DNA of 64,000 nucleotides from JASGDN01 sp049840815 (GTDB lineage Bacteria > Chloroflexota > Chloroflexia > Thermomicrobiales > UBA6265). Below, piece by piece: positions 42,410 through 51,406 of the stretch (positions are counted from its first letter, which is position 1; each line of letters opens with the position of its first letter). The stretch is from positions 259,592 to 323,591 of the forward strand of contig JASGJI010000004.1 of the NCBI GenBank assembly GCA_049840815.1, read 5' to 3'. The position numbers and the translations under genes were made by a program. Under the pieces are notes generated by a model that saw nothing but the letters and a program-made list of their open reading frames with translations, was not told the origin of the DNA and did no database searches.

Positions 42410-43741
42410 CAGGCTGCTGAAAAAGGGGTGATTTGCGGGCCGAGTGGGCGACCCGAGCGCATGTCGGGCCGACATCGCGATGAGTGCGGAGGATTGTGGG
42501 GGGTGATGGGGTTCAGGAGGGGATCGATCCGGGGGTGGTCGGTCAGGCTCCAGTCGGGAATAGCCGGCTGATCCGCAGCAGGGTGTACGCCGTGGCCGTC
42601 AGGTACGCGCTCATCTGTGTGCGGGCGATCCCCCGATACTGGGTCCGCCTGAGTCCCCCAATCGTCTTCATCCAGCCGAATCCCTCTTCGATCAGCTTGC
42701 GCTTGCGCTGGCTGATGGCGTACCCCGGACTGGTTGCCACGTCGTCGGAGACCGCACTCGTGCGGCGTGCTTTGGGCGTGTCATAGGCGTTCTGCATGAT
42801 GTGGGGCTGGATGCCGCGCTCCGTGAGGGCGGCCACGAACCCGTGGGTGTCGTAGCCCTTGTCGGCACCGACGGATACGGGCAGCCTACCGCGATCCCGC
42901 ATTCGGTCGACCATCGCGAGGGCGGCATCCCGCTCTGCCGTGCCAGTGGCAGCGGTCACCGTGATGTCGACCAGCAGTCCGTGTCGGTTTTCCATCAGGG
43001 TGTGCCCGAGAAAGGTGAGTCGGGATGCTTGCTGCCCCTTCCCTTTGCGGTAGAGTCGGGCCTCCGGATCGGTCGTGTTCGCATGGGTCGCGTTGGTGCG
43101 ACGCTCGTTCCGGAATGAGACCTCCGGGTTACCCGGATCGTCCGGTGGTGGCATGGGATCACCATCGCGCTTCCGGACGCTTTTCATGCTCGCCGCGGCA
43201 TCAATCATGGTGCCATCCACACTGAAATGGTCCGTACTGAGCAGGTGCTCCCGGTCGGCTTCCGCGACGACCGCATCGAAGACGATCCGGGCGACGTCAT
43301 GGGTCAGGAGCCGCTCCCGGTTCTTGCTGAAGGTGCTCGCATCGAACCCCGGTTCGATCAGGTCCAGGTCGAGGAACCAGCGGTAAAGCAGGTTGTACTC
43401 CAGTTCCTCGCAGAAGGCCCGCTCGGATCGCACCGTGTAGAGCGCCATCAGCACCCCTGCCTTGAGCAACCGCTCGGGCGGGATCGAGGGACGGCCGCCC
43501 TCAGCGTACATGGCATCGAAAGTCGGACTCATGGACGCGAGGACGCGGTCGGCGATGGTCTTGATGCGCCGGAGGGGATGATTCGCAGGAATGCGCTCCT
43601 CAACATCGACCAAGGCCAGCATCGACCGCTGTCCCGATTCTCTTCCTCGCGCCATGCAGCCTCCCCGTGAAACACCCGACCGTGCCTGGATGCAGTATCG
43701 CAGGCACGGTCGAGTCGCGGGATGAGTTTTTCAGCAGCCTG
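42410..43741 (-). mobile_element. IS5-family insertion sequence
   Basis: 1332 bases with perfect 15-base terminal inverted repeats (CAGGCTGCTGAAAAA at 42410 and its complement ending at 43741). CTAG occurs directly outside both ends (42406-42409 and 43742-43745), a target duplication of the YTAR type used by the IS5 group. It holds one transposase gene. Complete and apparently intact. Confidence 0.92.
42543..43655 (-). CDS. IS5-family transposase
   Basis: 370 residues. It opens MLALVDVEERIPANHPLRRIK and has GRPSIPPERLLKAGVLMALY and RSERAFCEELEYNLLYRWFLDL in the N-terminal region. The DDE catalytic domain includes STDHFSVDGTMIDAAASMKS (first Asp), VSVGADKGYDTHGF (second Asp) and RKLIEEGFGWMKTIGGLRR (Glu). 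All three acidic residues are present and the frame is uninterrupted, so the enzyme should be active. Start at the ATG at 43655. Confidence 0.93.
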   Translation of the reverse strand: MARGRESGQRSMLALVDVEERIPANHPLRRIKTIADRVLASMSPTFDAMYAEGGRPSIPPERLLKAGVLMALYTVRSERAFCEELEYNLLYRWFLDLDLIEPGFDASTFSKNRERLLTHDVARIVFDAVVAEADREHLLSTDHFSVDGTMIDAAASMKSVRKRDGDPMPPPDDPGNPEVSFRNERRTNATHANTTDPEARLYRKGKGQQASRLTFLGHTLMENRHGLLVDITVTAATGTAERDAALAMVDRMRDRGRLPVSVGADKGYDTHGFVAALTERGIQPHIMQNAYDTPKARRTSAVSDDVATSPGYAISQRKRKLIEEGFGWMKTIGGLRRTQYRGIARTQMSAYLTATAYTLLRISRLFPTGA

Positions 43742-43746
43742 CTAGG

Positions 43747-44801
43747 TGTGGGGTTTCAATAGGTTGTTGTGATGAGGGTTGTTCATCCGGTTCGGATCAT
43801 GGACGCTGGGGATGTCTAACGTCTTCAGCGAGCCCGGAGGGAACCGGATGAACGTTCATAAGGGTGCCAGAACGACGCCGTGGAGTCGAGCGCTGATCGT
43901 GCAGCGCCTTCGTGAGGAGGGGAAGTCGGTAAAGGAGGTGGCAGCCGCCTTCGGGGTCTCAGAGACGACGGTCCGCAAGTGGTTGCATCGCGCCGATGAG
44001 CCGGTCCTGCCCGGCGTCGACCCCTTCGCCGATCGTTCGTCCCGTCCTCACCAGGTGCGGACGCCAACGGCCACCGAGACGGTCGCGGCGATCGGGGCAG
44101 GGCGACGAGACCACCAGAGCGGGAAACAGCTGGCCGCGGTCCACGGGTGTTCCCGGGCCACGGTGAGTCGGTATCTCCGGCGGGCGGGCTTGTCCCGCGC
44201 CAGGGATCTGGAGCCGGTGCTGCCCACCAATCGCTACGAGCTGGCGGAACCCGGGGCGCTGATCCACTTCGACACCAAGAAGCTCGGCCGCTTCGATCGG
44301 GTTGGACATCGCATCACTGGGGATCGGACGCGGCAGAGTCGTGGCATCGGCTGGGAGGCGGTGCATGTGGCGATCGACGATCACTCCCGGGTTGCCCAGG
44401 TGCAGGTTCTGGCCGATGAGCGCAGTGAGGCGGCCGTCCAGATGCTGCGAGACACCGTGGGCTGGTATCGGGAGCAGGGGATCACGGTGGCCGCGATCAT
44501 GACCGACAACGGCTCCTGGTATCGTTCCCACGCCTTTCGGACGGCCTGTGCGGAGCTCGGCCTCCAGCATCGGCGGACCCGACCCTACACGCCCCGGACC
44601 AACGGCAAAGCCGAGCGATTCATCCAGACGGCCCTTCGGGAGTGGGCGTATGCCACGGCCTACGAAACCTCGGATGAACGGATTCAGGCCCTGCCCGGCT
44701 GGCTCGAGACGTACAACACCACCCGACCCCACACCGGCATCGGAGGCATCCCACCCATGGATCGCATCGCCGCATTCCACAACAACCTATTGCACTCAAC
44801 A
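43747..44801 (+). mobile_element. IS481-family insertion sequence
   Basis: 1055 bases, close to the ~1050 of IS481 itself. Ends begin TGT and finish ACA, with imperfect inverted repeats sharing CAATAGGTTGTTGTG near each end. CTAG flanks both ends (43742-43745 and 44803-44806), the known NCTAGN target preference of IS481. The left flank CTAG is also the right target copy of the IS5-family element, so the IS5 copy inserted into the flank of the older IS481 copy. Confidence 0.85.
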
Positions 44802-44942
44802 TCTAGGGAGCCCAACGAGATCATACCTGCCATCGTTGAGCGGTCTGTAAAGTCCTCCGTGCGGATCACTCTTGATGAAATGACACTTGCGAAGAACTCG
44901 GCCATCACCACGCTTCAACCAAGCCTCCATGAGCCAGGCTGA
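43848..44942 (+). CDS. IS481-family transposase (reads past the IS end)
   Basis: 364 residues. The N-terminal HTH region has TTPWSRALIVQRLREEGKSVKEVAAAFGVSETTVRKWL, and the integrase core has IHFDTKKLGRFDRVGHRITGD, AIDDHSRVAQVQVLADE (Asp), IMTDNGSWYRS (Asp) and PRTNGKAERFIQTALREWAY (Glu). The ATG at 43848 has GGAGGG upstream. The IS ends at 44801, but the frame has no stop there and runs 46 codons into the recombinase remnant; that tail is not part of the family. The catalytic residues are intact, so the protein may still work. Confidence 0.88.
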   Translation: MNVHKGARTTPWSRALIVQRLREEGKSVKEVAAAFGVSETTVRKWLHRADEPVLPGVDPFADRSSRPHQVRTPTATETVAAIGAGRRDHQSGKQLAAVHGCSRATVSRYLRRAGLSRARDLEPVLPTNRYELAEPGALIHFDTKKLGRFDRVGHRITGDRTRQSRGIGWEAVHVAIDDHSRVAQVQVLADERSEAAVQMLRDTVGWYREQGITVAAIMTDNGSWYRSHAFRTACAELGLQHRRTRPYTPRTNGKAERFIQTALREWAYATAYETSDERIQALPGWLETYNTTRPHTGIGGIPPMDRIAAFHNNLLHSTSREPNEIIPAIVERSVKSSVRITLDEMTLAKNSAITTLQPSLHEPG

Positions 44943-45068
44943 CTATGCGGAGCCGGTGATTCTGCAATGTCGCATACCATCACCGAAGACCACACATGGT
45001 GTACGGCGACGGATCATGTGAAGCCAATGCTGCCGACGTCCACCAATCCCTGATTCCCGCCACATTCG

Positions 45069-46394
45069 TCACCAGCCCGCGAACTCGGCAACCTCTGCTG
45101 CATCGACACGCCCATGAATGGTGTCGTCCAGTGCCTGCACGAGGATCGCCACACCGTGATCAATCTCCCCGTCCGTGACGATCAGCGGCGGCGTCAGCTC
45201 CAGGACGTTCGACCAGTTCCCGGCGTAATAGAGGATCAGTCCCAGCTCCCAGGCACGGTAGACCATCGCGGCCGCCAGCGGCTGGTTCGGCTCACCGTTT
45301 TTCGTGACGAGCTCCACCCCCTGGATAAGCCCACGCCCACGCACAGCAGCGACTTCCCGCACGTTCGCGAAGGCCGTCCGCAACGCATGCTGGAGATATG
45401 CGCCCCGTTCCGCCGCCGCCTCGGCCAGCCCCTCTTCCACAATCGCATCGACGGCCGCAAGACCAGCCGCACAACACGTGGCGCTACCAACCGTGGTAAA
45501 GAGCGCGGTCCCCGTCCCCGCATCAAGGATCTCCCGCCGCCCGACAAGTGCGGAAAGCGGCAGCCCACCACCGAGTGCCTTGCCGAGGATGACAAGGTCG
45601 GCCTCGATGTCGCTGTGCTCGTAGGAGAAGAAGCGCCCGGTCCGTCCGAGACCGACCTTCACGTCATCGACCACAAGCCAGATGCCGTGACGATCGCAGA
45701 GCGAACGGAGACGCGGCAAGAAGTCGTCCGGCGGCACGATATCCCCGCCATCGCTCTGCACCGACTCGACGAAGATGGCAGCGATATCCTCCGGCGGGCA
45801 GATCGTGGCGAAGAGGTAGCTCTCGAGATAGGCGAAGAGTTGGTCGAGCGTCTGGCCCGGTTCGCCACCGAAGGGGTTCCTCACCGGATTCGGGTATGGC
45901 AACTTTGTGACATGCCCACTGCCGAGATGACCGGCGAAGGCAGGATGCCCCGAGAGGGTCTGGCCACTATCGGTCATACCGTGCCAGCTACCAATGAAGG
46001 AGATGACCCGCTTCCGGCCGCTTGCCGCCAGCACGAGGCGGTGCGCAGCCTCACTGGCATCGGATCCGGAATGACCAAACCAGACTTTCTTCGCGAAACC
46101 GCCCGGCATCAGGTCCACGAGACGCTGGGCAAGATCAAGTGCCGGCTCGTTCAATCCAGAGATCAGCCCGGCGAAGGTCGTTCGAGAAACCTGTTCCTGG
46201 ATCGCTTCCACCACGCGGGGATGACTGTACCCGAGGCTTGCAACAGCCCACCCCGCCCCAAAATCGAGCCACGACCGGCCATCGGCATCGAAGAGCGTGC
46301 AGCCTTCACCCCGCACGATCGTCATCGGGTTGTAGCGAATCTTGAGCGCATCGGCGATCAACGCAGCATCACGAGAAGACAGGGAAGCATCGGT
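45069..46394 (-). CDS. Class III pyridoxal-phosphate aminotransferase
   Basis: 441 residues. Family blocks are LFDADGRSWLDFGAGWAVASLGYSHP, the VWFGHSGSDASEAAHRL segment, SFIGSWHGMTDSGQTLSGH, AAIFVESVQSDGGDIVPP, LVVDDVKVGLGRTGRFFS and LVILGKALGGGLPLSA with the PLP Lys. The Asp-Asp in VVDDVKVGLGRTG replaces the more common Asp-Glu of GABA/ornithine aminotransferases. It moves an amino group between an amine or amino acid and an oxo acid, or may be an epimerase of the same fold. The GTG at 46394 has AAAGGGG 6 bases upstream and is preferred to the ATG at 46430. It lies beside the MocR regulator and probably belongs to the nitrogen-compound locus. Confidence 0.85.
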   Translation of the reverse strand, partial: TDASLSSRDAALIADALKIRYNPMTIVRGEGCTLFDADGRSWLDFGAGWAVASLGYSHPRVVEAIQEQVSRTTFAGLISGLNEPALDLAQRLVDLMPGGFAKKVWFGHSGSDASEAAHRLVLAASGRKRVISFIGSWHGMTDSGQTLSGHPAFAGHLGSGHVTKLPYPNPVRNPFGGEPGQTLDQLFAYLESYLFATICPPEDIAAIFVESVQSDGGDIVPPDDFLPRLRSLCDRHGIWLVVDDVKVGLGRTGRFFSYEHSDIEADLVILGKALGGGLPLSALVGRREILDAGTGTALFTTVGSATCCAAGLAAVDAIVEEGLAEAAAERGAYLQHALRTAFANVREVAAVRGRGLIQGVELVTKNGEPNQPLAAAMVYRAWELGLILYYAGNWSNVLELTPPLIVTDGEIDHGVAILVQALDDTIHGRVDAAEVAEFAGW

Positions 46395-46675
46395 CACGGC
46401 GAGCCCCTTTACGGATGTACGAACCTTCATGCGATGTTTGGAGTTCCTATATCATCCTGAGCATAGCGAAGGACCCCGTGCGAAGCGATCCACTTTCCGG
46501 CACAGCCGGACCCCGATGTTGGCAGGACCGCCGCCGCGATCTCCGCGTGGGTTGACGAAGAGGCGTGACGAACGCTTGTCACTCGGATATCGATCTTCGG
46601 TCGATTGTGCGACCACTTCGCATGGGGGTCTTGACCGTCGCTCAACATGACATGATATCCAGAGTGTTCTCGAAC

Positions 46676-48190
46676 TCAGGTCAGGCCGAGATCGGACAGA
46701 CGTGGCAAGGTGTTACGCTCGCCATGCATCGCATCCTCAATGGCGCGGGCCAGCCGCTGAATCCCGATCCGGATACGTTCCGGGTCATTACTGGTGAATG
46801 TCAGACGCACGCCGGTATCAGGATCGCCCTGCGCGAAGAAGGCTCCTCCCCGCGCAACCAACACCCCATTGGCGGCGGCGCGCACCGCGACCTCCTGCGC
46901 AGAAACGCCGGACGGCATCGTCAACCAGAGATGAAAGCCCGATACGGGATGCGTCCAGGTCACGCCAGACGGCATCTCCCGCTGCATGGCATCCAGCATC
47001 GCGTCTCGCCGCTCCCCATAAATGGTGCGGTAGCGCTGGAGATCGCGTGAGAACGACGAGCGATTCACGTAAGCGAGGAACGCAGACTGGATGATGGTGG
47101 AGGTATATCGATCGGAGATGAGCTTCGCGTGCTTCAGGGCATCAAGAACGAGTCCCTCGGCGACGATTGCACCGATCCGGAGCGCGGGCAACGTGATCTT
47201 GGAAAAGCTCTTCGCGTAGATCACATGACCGTAGGAATCGAAACTCTTGATCGCCGGCGGGGCAACCCCTTCATAGGTCATCTCGCTGGCGTGGTCGTCC
47301 TCCAGAATGATGATGCCATGCTTGCGTGCGGCCGCCAACAGTTGCCTGCGGCGGCTGGAAGGCATCGTAATGCCCGTTGGCACCTGGCCGGTGGGAACGG
47401 TCAACACCAGCTTGGGCCGGAACCGCTCGATCAGGTCCTCCGCCGAGTCGATCCAAGTCCCCTCGTCGTTGACGGCGACATCAATGCACCGCACGTCCAG
47501 CGAATCGAGGATGCTGAGCGCGAAGAGATACATTGGGCGTTCGACCAGCACCGTGTCGTCCGGCTCCAGCAACGTCTGGGCAACCAGGCTGAGCGCCTGC
47601 TGGCCACCACTAGTGACAATCACGTTGTCCGCCGAGGTTTCGATCCCAGTCCCGGTCAGGTATTGGGCAATCCATTCGCGCGTCGGCAATTCACCCTCTG
47701 CCGCCCAACCGCCAATCATCTCGGACTGGACGTCGCTCAGCAGGCCTTTCCACGCAGCCTGCAGCGAATGGGTGGGAAGGACATCGGACGTTTCGCCGCC
47801 GCTGGCCAGGACGATCATGTCGCTGGAAAGTTGTGACGAACGGAGAAGCGGCTGGACGATCTGGCTAGCCCGGGTCGAGGCCGGCTTGCGGAGCAGGGCG
47901 TTCTGCCAGGAGAGATCGACGGCTCCAAAGCCATTCCCCTCATTGCCATTGATCCGGGCCACGGCTCGCTCCGCCGCGTCGGAAACAACGAAGGTGCCCT
48001 TTCCCTGAACCGTCTGCACCCGGCCGGCACTGGTGAGCTGGCGGATCGCCCGCGACACCGTGAAGGTGCTCATCGAGAACTCGCTCGCCAGTTCACGGAC
48101 GGACGGGATCCGCTCGCCACGTTCCCATTCACCCCGATCGATACGGGCGATCAGATCTTCGGCCAGATCAAGATGCAGCGGCTTCGACAT
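46676..48190 (-). CDS. MocR-type GntR/aminotransferase-fold transcriptional regulator
   Basis: 504 residues. The N-terminal winged HTH has LAEDLIARIDRGEWERGERIPSVRELASEFSMSTFTVSRAIRQL, followed by the aminotransferase-fold domain with IVTSGGQQALSLVAQTL, ILEDDHASEMTYEG and KSFSKITLPALRIG, where Lys 331 should bind PLP. MocR regulators sense amines or amino acids through PLP. The gene is divergent from the amidohydrolase operon and upstream of the aminotransferase, so it probably controls both. The ATG at 48190 has GGAGGAAG upstream. Confidence 0.92.
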   Translation of the reverse strand: MSKPLHLDLAEDLIARIDRGEWERGERIPSVRELASEFSMSTFTVSRAIRQLTSAGRVQTVQGKGTFVVSDAAERAVARINGNEGNGFGAVDLSWQNALLRKPASTRASQIVQPLLRSSQLSSDMIVLASGGETSDVLPTHSLQAAWKGLLSDVQSEMIGGWAAEGELPTREWIAQYLTGTGIETSADNVIVTSGGQQALSLVAQTLLEPDDTVLVERPMYLFALSILDSLDVRCIDVAVNDEGTWIDSAEDLIERFRPKLVLTVPTGQVPTGITMPSSRRRQLLAAARKHGIIILEDDHASEMTYEGVAPPAIKSFDSYGHVIYAKSFSKITLPALRIGAIVAEGLVLDALKHAKLISDRYTSTIIQSAFLAYVNRSSFSRDLQRYRTIYGERRDAMLDAMQREMPSGVTWTHPVSGFHLWLTMPSGVSAQEVAVRAAANGVLVARGGAFFAQGDPDTGVRLTFTSNDPERIRIGIQRLARAIEDAMHGERNTLPRLSDLGLT

Positions 48191-48289
48191 CGATGCTCTT
48201 CCTCCGCCTGTAGGCGAAGCGCAATATACGAGGGCGGTTGCATTGGACTGATTGGTCAATACGCCATAGCACTGTCAGCGACTGGCCCG

Positions 48290-48318
48290 TTGACAGTCTA
48301 GCAGGGCGCACCTATGCT
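48290..48318 (+). promoter_or_regulatory. Sigma-70-type promoter of the amidohydrolase operon
   Basis: TTGACA (48290-48295), a 17-base spacer and TATGCT (48313-48318) form a near-consensus promoter, with transcription starting near 48325, about 120 bases before the first start codon. Confidence 0.7.
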
Positions 48319-48377
48319 GCAACACAGTTGAGACAGAATCCACACAAACTCAAAGAAAGGGCGACACAGTCAATACA

Positions 48378-48394
48378 CTGTGCAAAATGCACAG
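48378..48394. promoter_or_regulatory. Inverted repeat CTGTGCA-AAA-TGCACAG, candidate operator
   Basis: Perfect 7-base arms with a 3-base spacer lie in the leader between the promoter and the amidohydrolase start. An 8-base direct repeat, GTCAATAC, at 48255 and 48369 brackets the promoter. One or both could bind the MocR protein; this is inference from position. Confidence 0.45.
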
Positions 48395-48444
48395 CTTTTC
48401 CAGTGCAGATAGTGGCCGTTCGTGCTCTCGAGGAGAATCTCCGC

Positions 48445-49599
48445 ATGAACCTGGATGGCATCTCCGTCATCGATACCCACGCACACCCGTTCCCACCGGA
48501 TCAGGGTCCTATTCCGTGGGAACGGCTGCGCGATGCGATCGCCGTCGACCTTCGCGCCGAGACCACCGCGGACAACGACTCGATGCTCCTCGCGCGAATG
48601 GTCCTTCGCCGCCTTGGAAAGCTCCTCGACGTCGCCCCGACACCGTCCGCAGTGATGGCCGCACGGAATGCGATTGCTGCTGACCCCTCCGCATGGAACA
48701 AGATGCTGTTCGAGGACGCGGGTGTGCAGGCCGTGCTGGTCGATCCCGGTTATCCGTCATCGCCGACTATCGAAGCCGCCGATTTCGGCGCCGTATTGCC
48801 CTGCCCGGTGTACGACGGCTACCGGATTGAGCGGTTCGCGAAGGGATCATCCTGGGCTGAGCCATATGACTACGACGCCTACGCCTCCTTCGCCGACCTC
48901 ATCGCGGACTTCCGGGCCAAGCTGGACGAGGAAGCCGCCAAGCCGAACCTGGTCTTTTACAAGTCGATCATCGCCTATCGCACCGGCCTGGCGCTGACGA
49001 CGCCCACCGAAGCCGAGGCACTGCAAGCCTGGAAGGAGCGCCCGGGCTATCGCACTCCGGGGGAGAAACTGCTCCGAGACTTCCTCTTCCGGGAGACGGC
49101 GCTGAAGGCGCTGGAGCACGACCTCGCCTTCCAGGTCCACACGGGCCATACATCCGACTTTCAGCCGTGGGGGAAGGCCAATCCGATCGAGATGACGCAT
49201 TTTCTGAACAGCCCCCAGATGGACGAGGTCCGCTTCGTCCTCGTCCACGGAGGGTATCCGTTCAATACGGAGGCCGGCTACATCACCGGCGTCTATCCCA
49301 ATGTCTTCCTCGACTTTTCCCTGATGATTCCCTGGTCTTCCATCGGCATCGCCGACCGCATCTGGCAGACACTGGAGAGCGCCCCGACAACGAAGCTGAT
49401 GTATGGCTCGGACGGGATCATGGTGCCGGAACTCTTCTGGATCAGCGCCCACAATGCACGCCGCGCTCTCGGCACAGTCCTTGACAGACTGATCGCGGAC
49501 GACATCGCCGACGAGGCCGACACCCTCGAGATCGCGCACGACATCCTGCATCGCACCGCCAGCCGGGTCTACGGCGTGAAGGACGGCATCGAGGCGTAG
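48445..49599 (+). CDS. Amidohydrolase (PF04909 type; FluG N-terminal-half-like)
   Basis: 384 residues. The metal site starts with VIDTHAHPFPP (His 12, His 14). Later blocks are LAFQVHTGHTSD (His), FVLVHGGYPFNTEAGYI (His) and MYGSDGIMVPELFW (Asp). This is the amidohydrolase-2 order, like the N-terminal half of FluG and related amidohydrolase/glutamine-synthetase fusions. It is probably cytoplasmic and hydrolyses an amide or gamma-glutamyl compound; the exact substrate is unknown. The ATG at 48445 has GAGGAG upstream; the longer frame to 48238 crosses the promoter and is not used. It is the first gene of the rightward operon. Confidence 0.8.
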   Translation: MNLDGISVIDTHAHPFPPDQGPIPWERLRDAIAVDLRAETTADNDSMLLARMVLRRLGKLLDVAPTPSAVMAARNAIAADPSAWNKMLFEDAGVQAVLVDPGYPSSPTIEAADFGAVLPCPVYDGYRIERFAKGSSWAEPYDYDAYASFADLIADFRAKLDEEAAKPNLVFYKSIIAYRTGLALTTPTEAEALQAWKERPGYRTPGEKLLRDFLFRETALKALEHDLAFQVHTGHTSDFQPWGKANPIEMTHFLNSPQMDEVRFVLVHGGYPFNTEAGYITGVYPNVFLDFSLMIPWSSIGIADRIWQTLESAPTTKLMYGSDGIMVPELFWISAHNARRALGTVLDRLIADDIADEADTLEIAHDILHRTASRVYGVKDGIEA

Positions 49600-49726
49600 G
49601 ACACGCCTGCCGGAGAAAAGGACCAGCCCCTGTCATACATGCGCGAATGAACGATGGCGTTCGGCGCGTCCGGGTCCCAATCGAAGATCGTTGCAACGAC
49701 GACCACCAAAGACGAGGACTGCCCAG

Positions 49727-51352
49727 ATGACCGCATTCGATCTCCCCGCCGCCTCTCCGGTCCGCATGCTGCAAGCGCGCACCGACCGTCGTTCGCTGAT
49801 TGGCAGCACTGCCCTGGCTGGAGCCGCCGCAGTGCTCGCAGGCTCCGCGCTCTCGCCGCTCGCCGCCGCACAGGACAGCAGTGGCACGCTGATTGTCGAC
49901 CTCGGCAGCGAACCGGAAAATCTCGACATCCAGCAAGGCCTGGCCGCAACGACGAGCCTCCTCACGACGCAGATCTTCGAATCACTCCTGCGCGTGAAGC
50001 CAGGCACGCTCGATGTCGAGCCGTGGCTCGCCGAGTCCTACGAAAGCTCCGAGGATGGCCTGACCTGGACCTTCAAGCTCCGTCAGGGCGTGACCTTCCA
50101 CGACGGCACACCATTCGACGCCGACGCCGTGAAGTTCAACTACGACCGCCAGTTCGACGAGACCAACGAGTACTACAAACTCGGCCAATGGTCGAACGGC
50201 GGGTACTTCGACTTCATCAAGACGGTGACCGTAAAGGACCCGGCCACAGTCGAGATTGCCCTCAGCAGTACATTCAACAAGTTCGAATACCGCATGACCG
50301 GCTTCTCGATCGTCTCCCCGACCGCTGTCGAAAAGTACAAGGAGACGTTCCCTGAGAACCCGGTTGGCACCGGCCCGTACGCATTCCAGCAGTGGGACAA
50401 GGGCCAGCAAGTCGTGCTCGCGCCGAACGAAAGCTACTGGGGCGTGGCCCCGACGCTCGACCAGGTGGTGTTCAAGGCAATCGCAGAGGCCGGAGCCCGC
50501 GCGGCGGCACTGCTGAGCGGCGAGACGATGATCGCAGTCGAGATCACACCGGAGATCATGCAGCAGCTCGCGACGAACGACGCCTTCGAGATCGTCACTG
50601 GCCCGACTGGCGCGCTCTGGTTCCTGGCAATGAATGTCGAGAACGAGCACTTCAAGGATGTTCGCGTCCGGCAGGCGGCGAACTTCGCAGTGGACAAGGA
50701 GACGTTGGTCTCCGCCGTGCTCAACGGGACCGCCGACATCGCTCAAGGCCCGCTCTCCCCTGCCTTCACCGACTATAACCCCGCCGTCGAAGGCCTGTTC
50801 TCCTACGATCCGGACAAGGCAAAGGCTCTGCTGGCCGAGGCCGGCTGGGACTCCTCGACCGAAGTCACCTTCTACTGCTCGATCGGCGGCTCCGGCATGC
50901 TCTCGCCGGAGGAGATGGCAACCGTCATCCAGGACAACCTCCGTGCGGTGGGACTGAACGCCAAGATCGTGACCCAGGATTTCGTGACATGGATGGACAC
51001 CATCCGCGATCCGCAGAACGACCTCACCGTGATGTCATGGAACATCGCGCCGGTGGAGCCGGATGCCATGTTCAACGGCATCCTCTCGAAGGCATCGCTG
51101 CCCCCAGGCTTCAACACCAGCTATTGGGTGAATGACGAGGTCGAGCAGTTGCTGCCGGTCGGCCGCACATCGATCGATGCAGATGAGGCCAAGCAGGCGT
51201 ACTTCCGCATCCAGGAGATCGTGATGGAAGAGGTGCCCATTATCCCGGTCTGCCATCGACAGCAGCTCTTCGGCGTGTCGAAGTACGTCCAGAACTTCGC
51301 CGCCGTTCCCAGCATGGACCTCATTCTCGAAGGGGTAACGGTCTCCAGCTAG
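49727..51352 (+). CDS. Peptide/amine ABC transporter substrate-binding protein (family 5), copy 1
   Basis: 541 residues. A twin-arginine-like signal (TDRRSLIGSTALAGAAAVLAG) is followed by GTLIVDLGSEPENLDIQQ. Family 5 (DppA/OppA) blocks are LAESYESSEDGLTWTFKLRQGVTFHDGTPFDADAVKF, NPVGTGPYAF, RQAANFAVDKETLV and the YDPDKAKALLAEAGW segment. It is a strong paralogue of the next gene. It delivers a peptide-like or amine compound to the DppB/DppC permeases. The ATG at 49727 is preceded by GAGGACTG. Confidence 0.9.
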   Translation: MTAFDLPAASPVRMLQARTDRRSLIGSTALAGAAAVLAGSALSPLAAAQDSSGTLIVDLGSEPENLDIQQGLAATTSLLTTQIFESLLRVKPGTLDVEPWLAESYESSEDGLTWTFKLRQGVTFHDGTPFDADAVKFNYDRQFDETNEYYKLGQWSNGGYFDFIKTVTVKDPATVEIALSSTFNKFEYRMTGFSIVSPTAVEKYKETFPENPVGTGPYAFQQWDKGQQVVLAPNESYWGVAPTLDQVVFKAIAEAGARAAALLSGETMIAVEITPEIMQQLATNDAFEIVTGPTGALWFLAMNVENEHFKDVRVRQAANFAVDKETLVSAVLNGTADIAQGPLSPAFTDYNPAVEGLFSYDPDKAKALLAEAGWDSSTEVTFYCSIGGSGMLSPEEMATVIQDNLRAVGLNAKIVTQDFVTWMDTIRDPQNDLTVMSWNIAPVEPDAMFNGILSKASLPPGFNTSYWVNDEVEQLLPVGRTSIDADEAKQAYFRIQEIVMEEVPIIPVCHRQQLFGVSKYVQNFAAVPSMDLILEGVTVSS

Positions 51353-51406
51353 TCCATCGTGAGGCTCGATGTAACCGATCCATCAGCCGCCGACAGGAGA
51401 ACGTTC

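Larger units (their letters stand above)
41370..44911 (-). pseudogene. Serine recombinase (large resolvase type), frameshifted and split by two IS elements
   Basis: From the C-terminus: a coiled-coil region (VKRRLLRAYFAQIWIDDDG, LVEDAVLRAVERLQLTPDV) in one frame from 42112 to the left, and the recombinase/zinc-ribbon part (GMVTYKGQVYPGRHEALVTPEVFERVQQVL, LHCGRC, GEVYAYYLCMGKQRHECDLPYLP) in another frame from 42409 to 42112. One extra base near 42110 separates them. A further piece, MAEFFASVISSRV...MISLGSL, is at 44802-44911, beyond both IS elements; joining it to GMVTYKG at the shared CTAG keeps the frame. The catalytic N-terminal domain with the active Ser is missing. The gene is dead. Confidence 0.75.
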
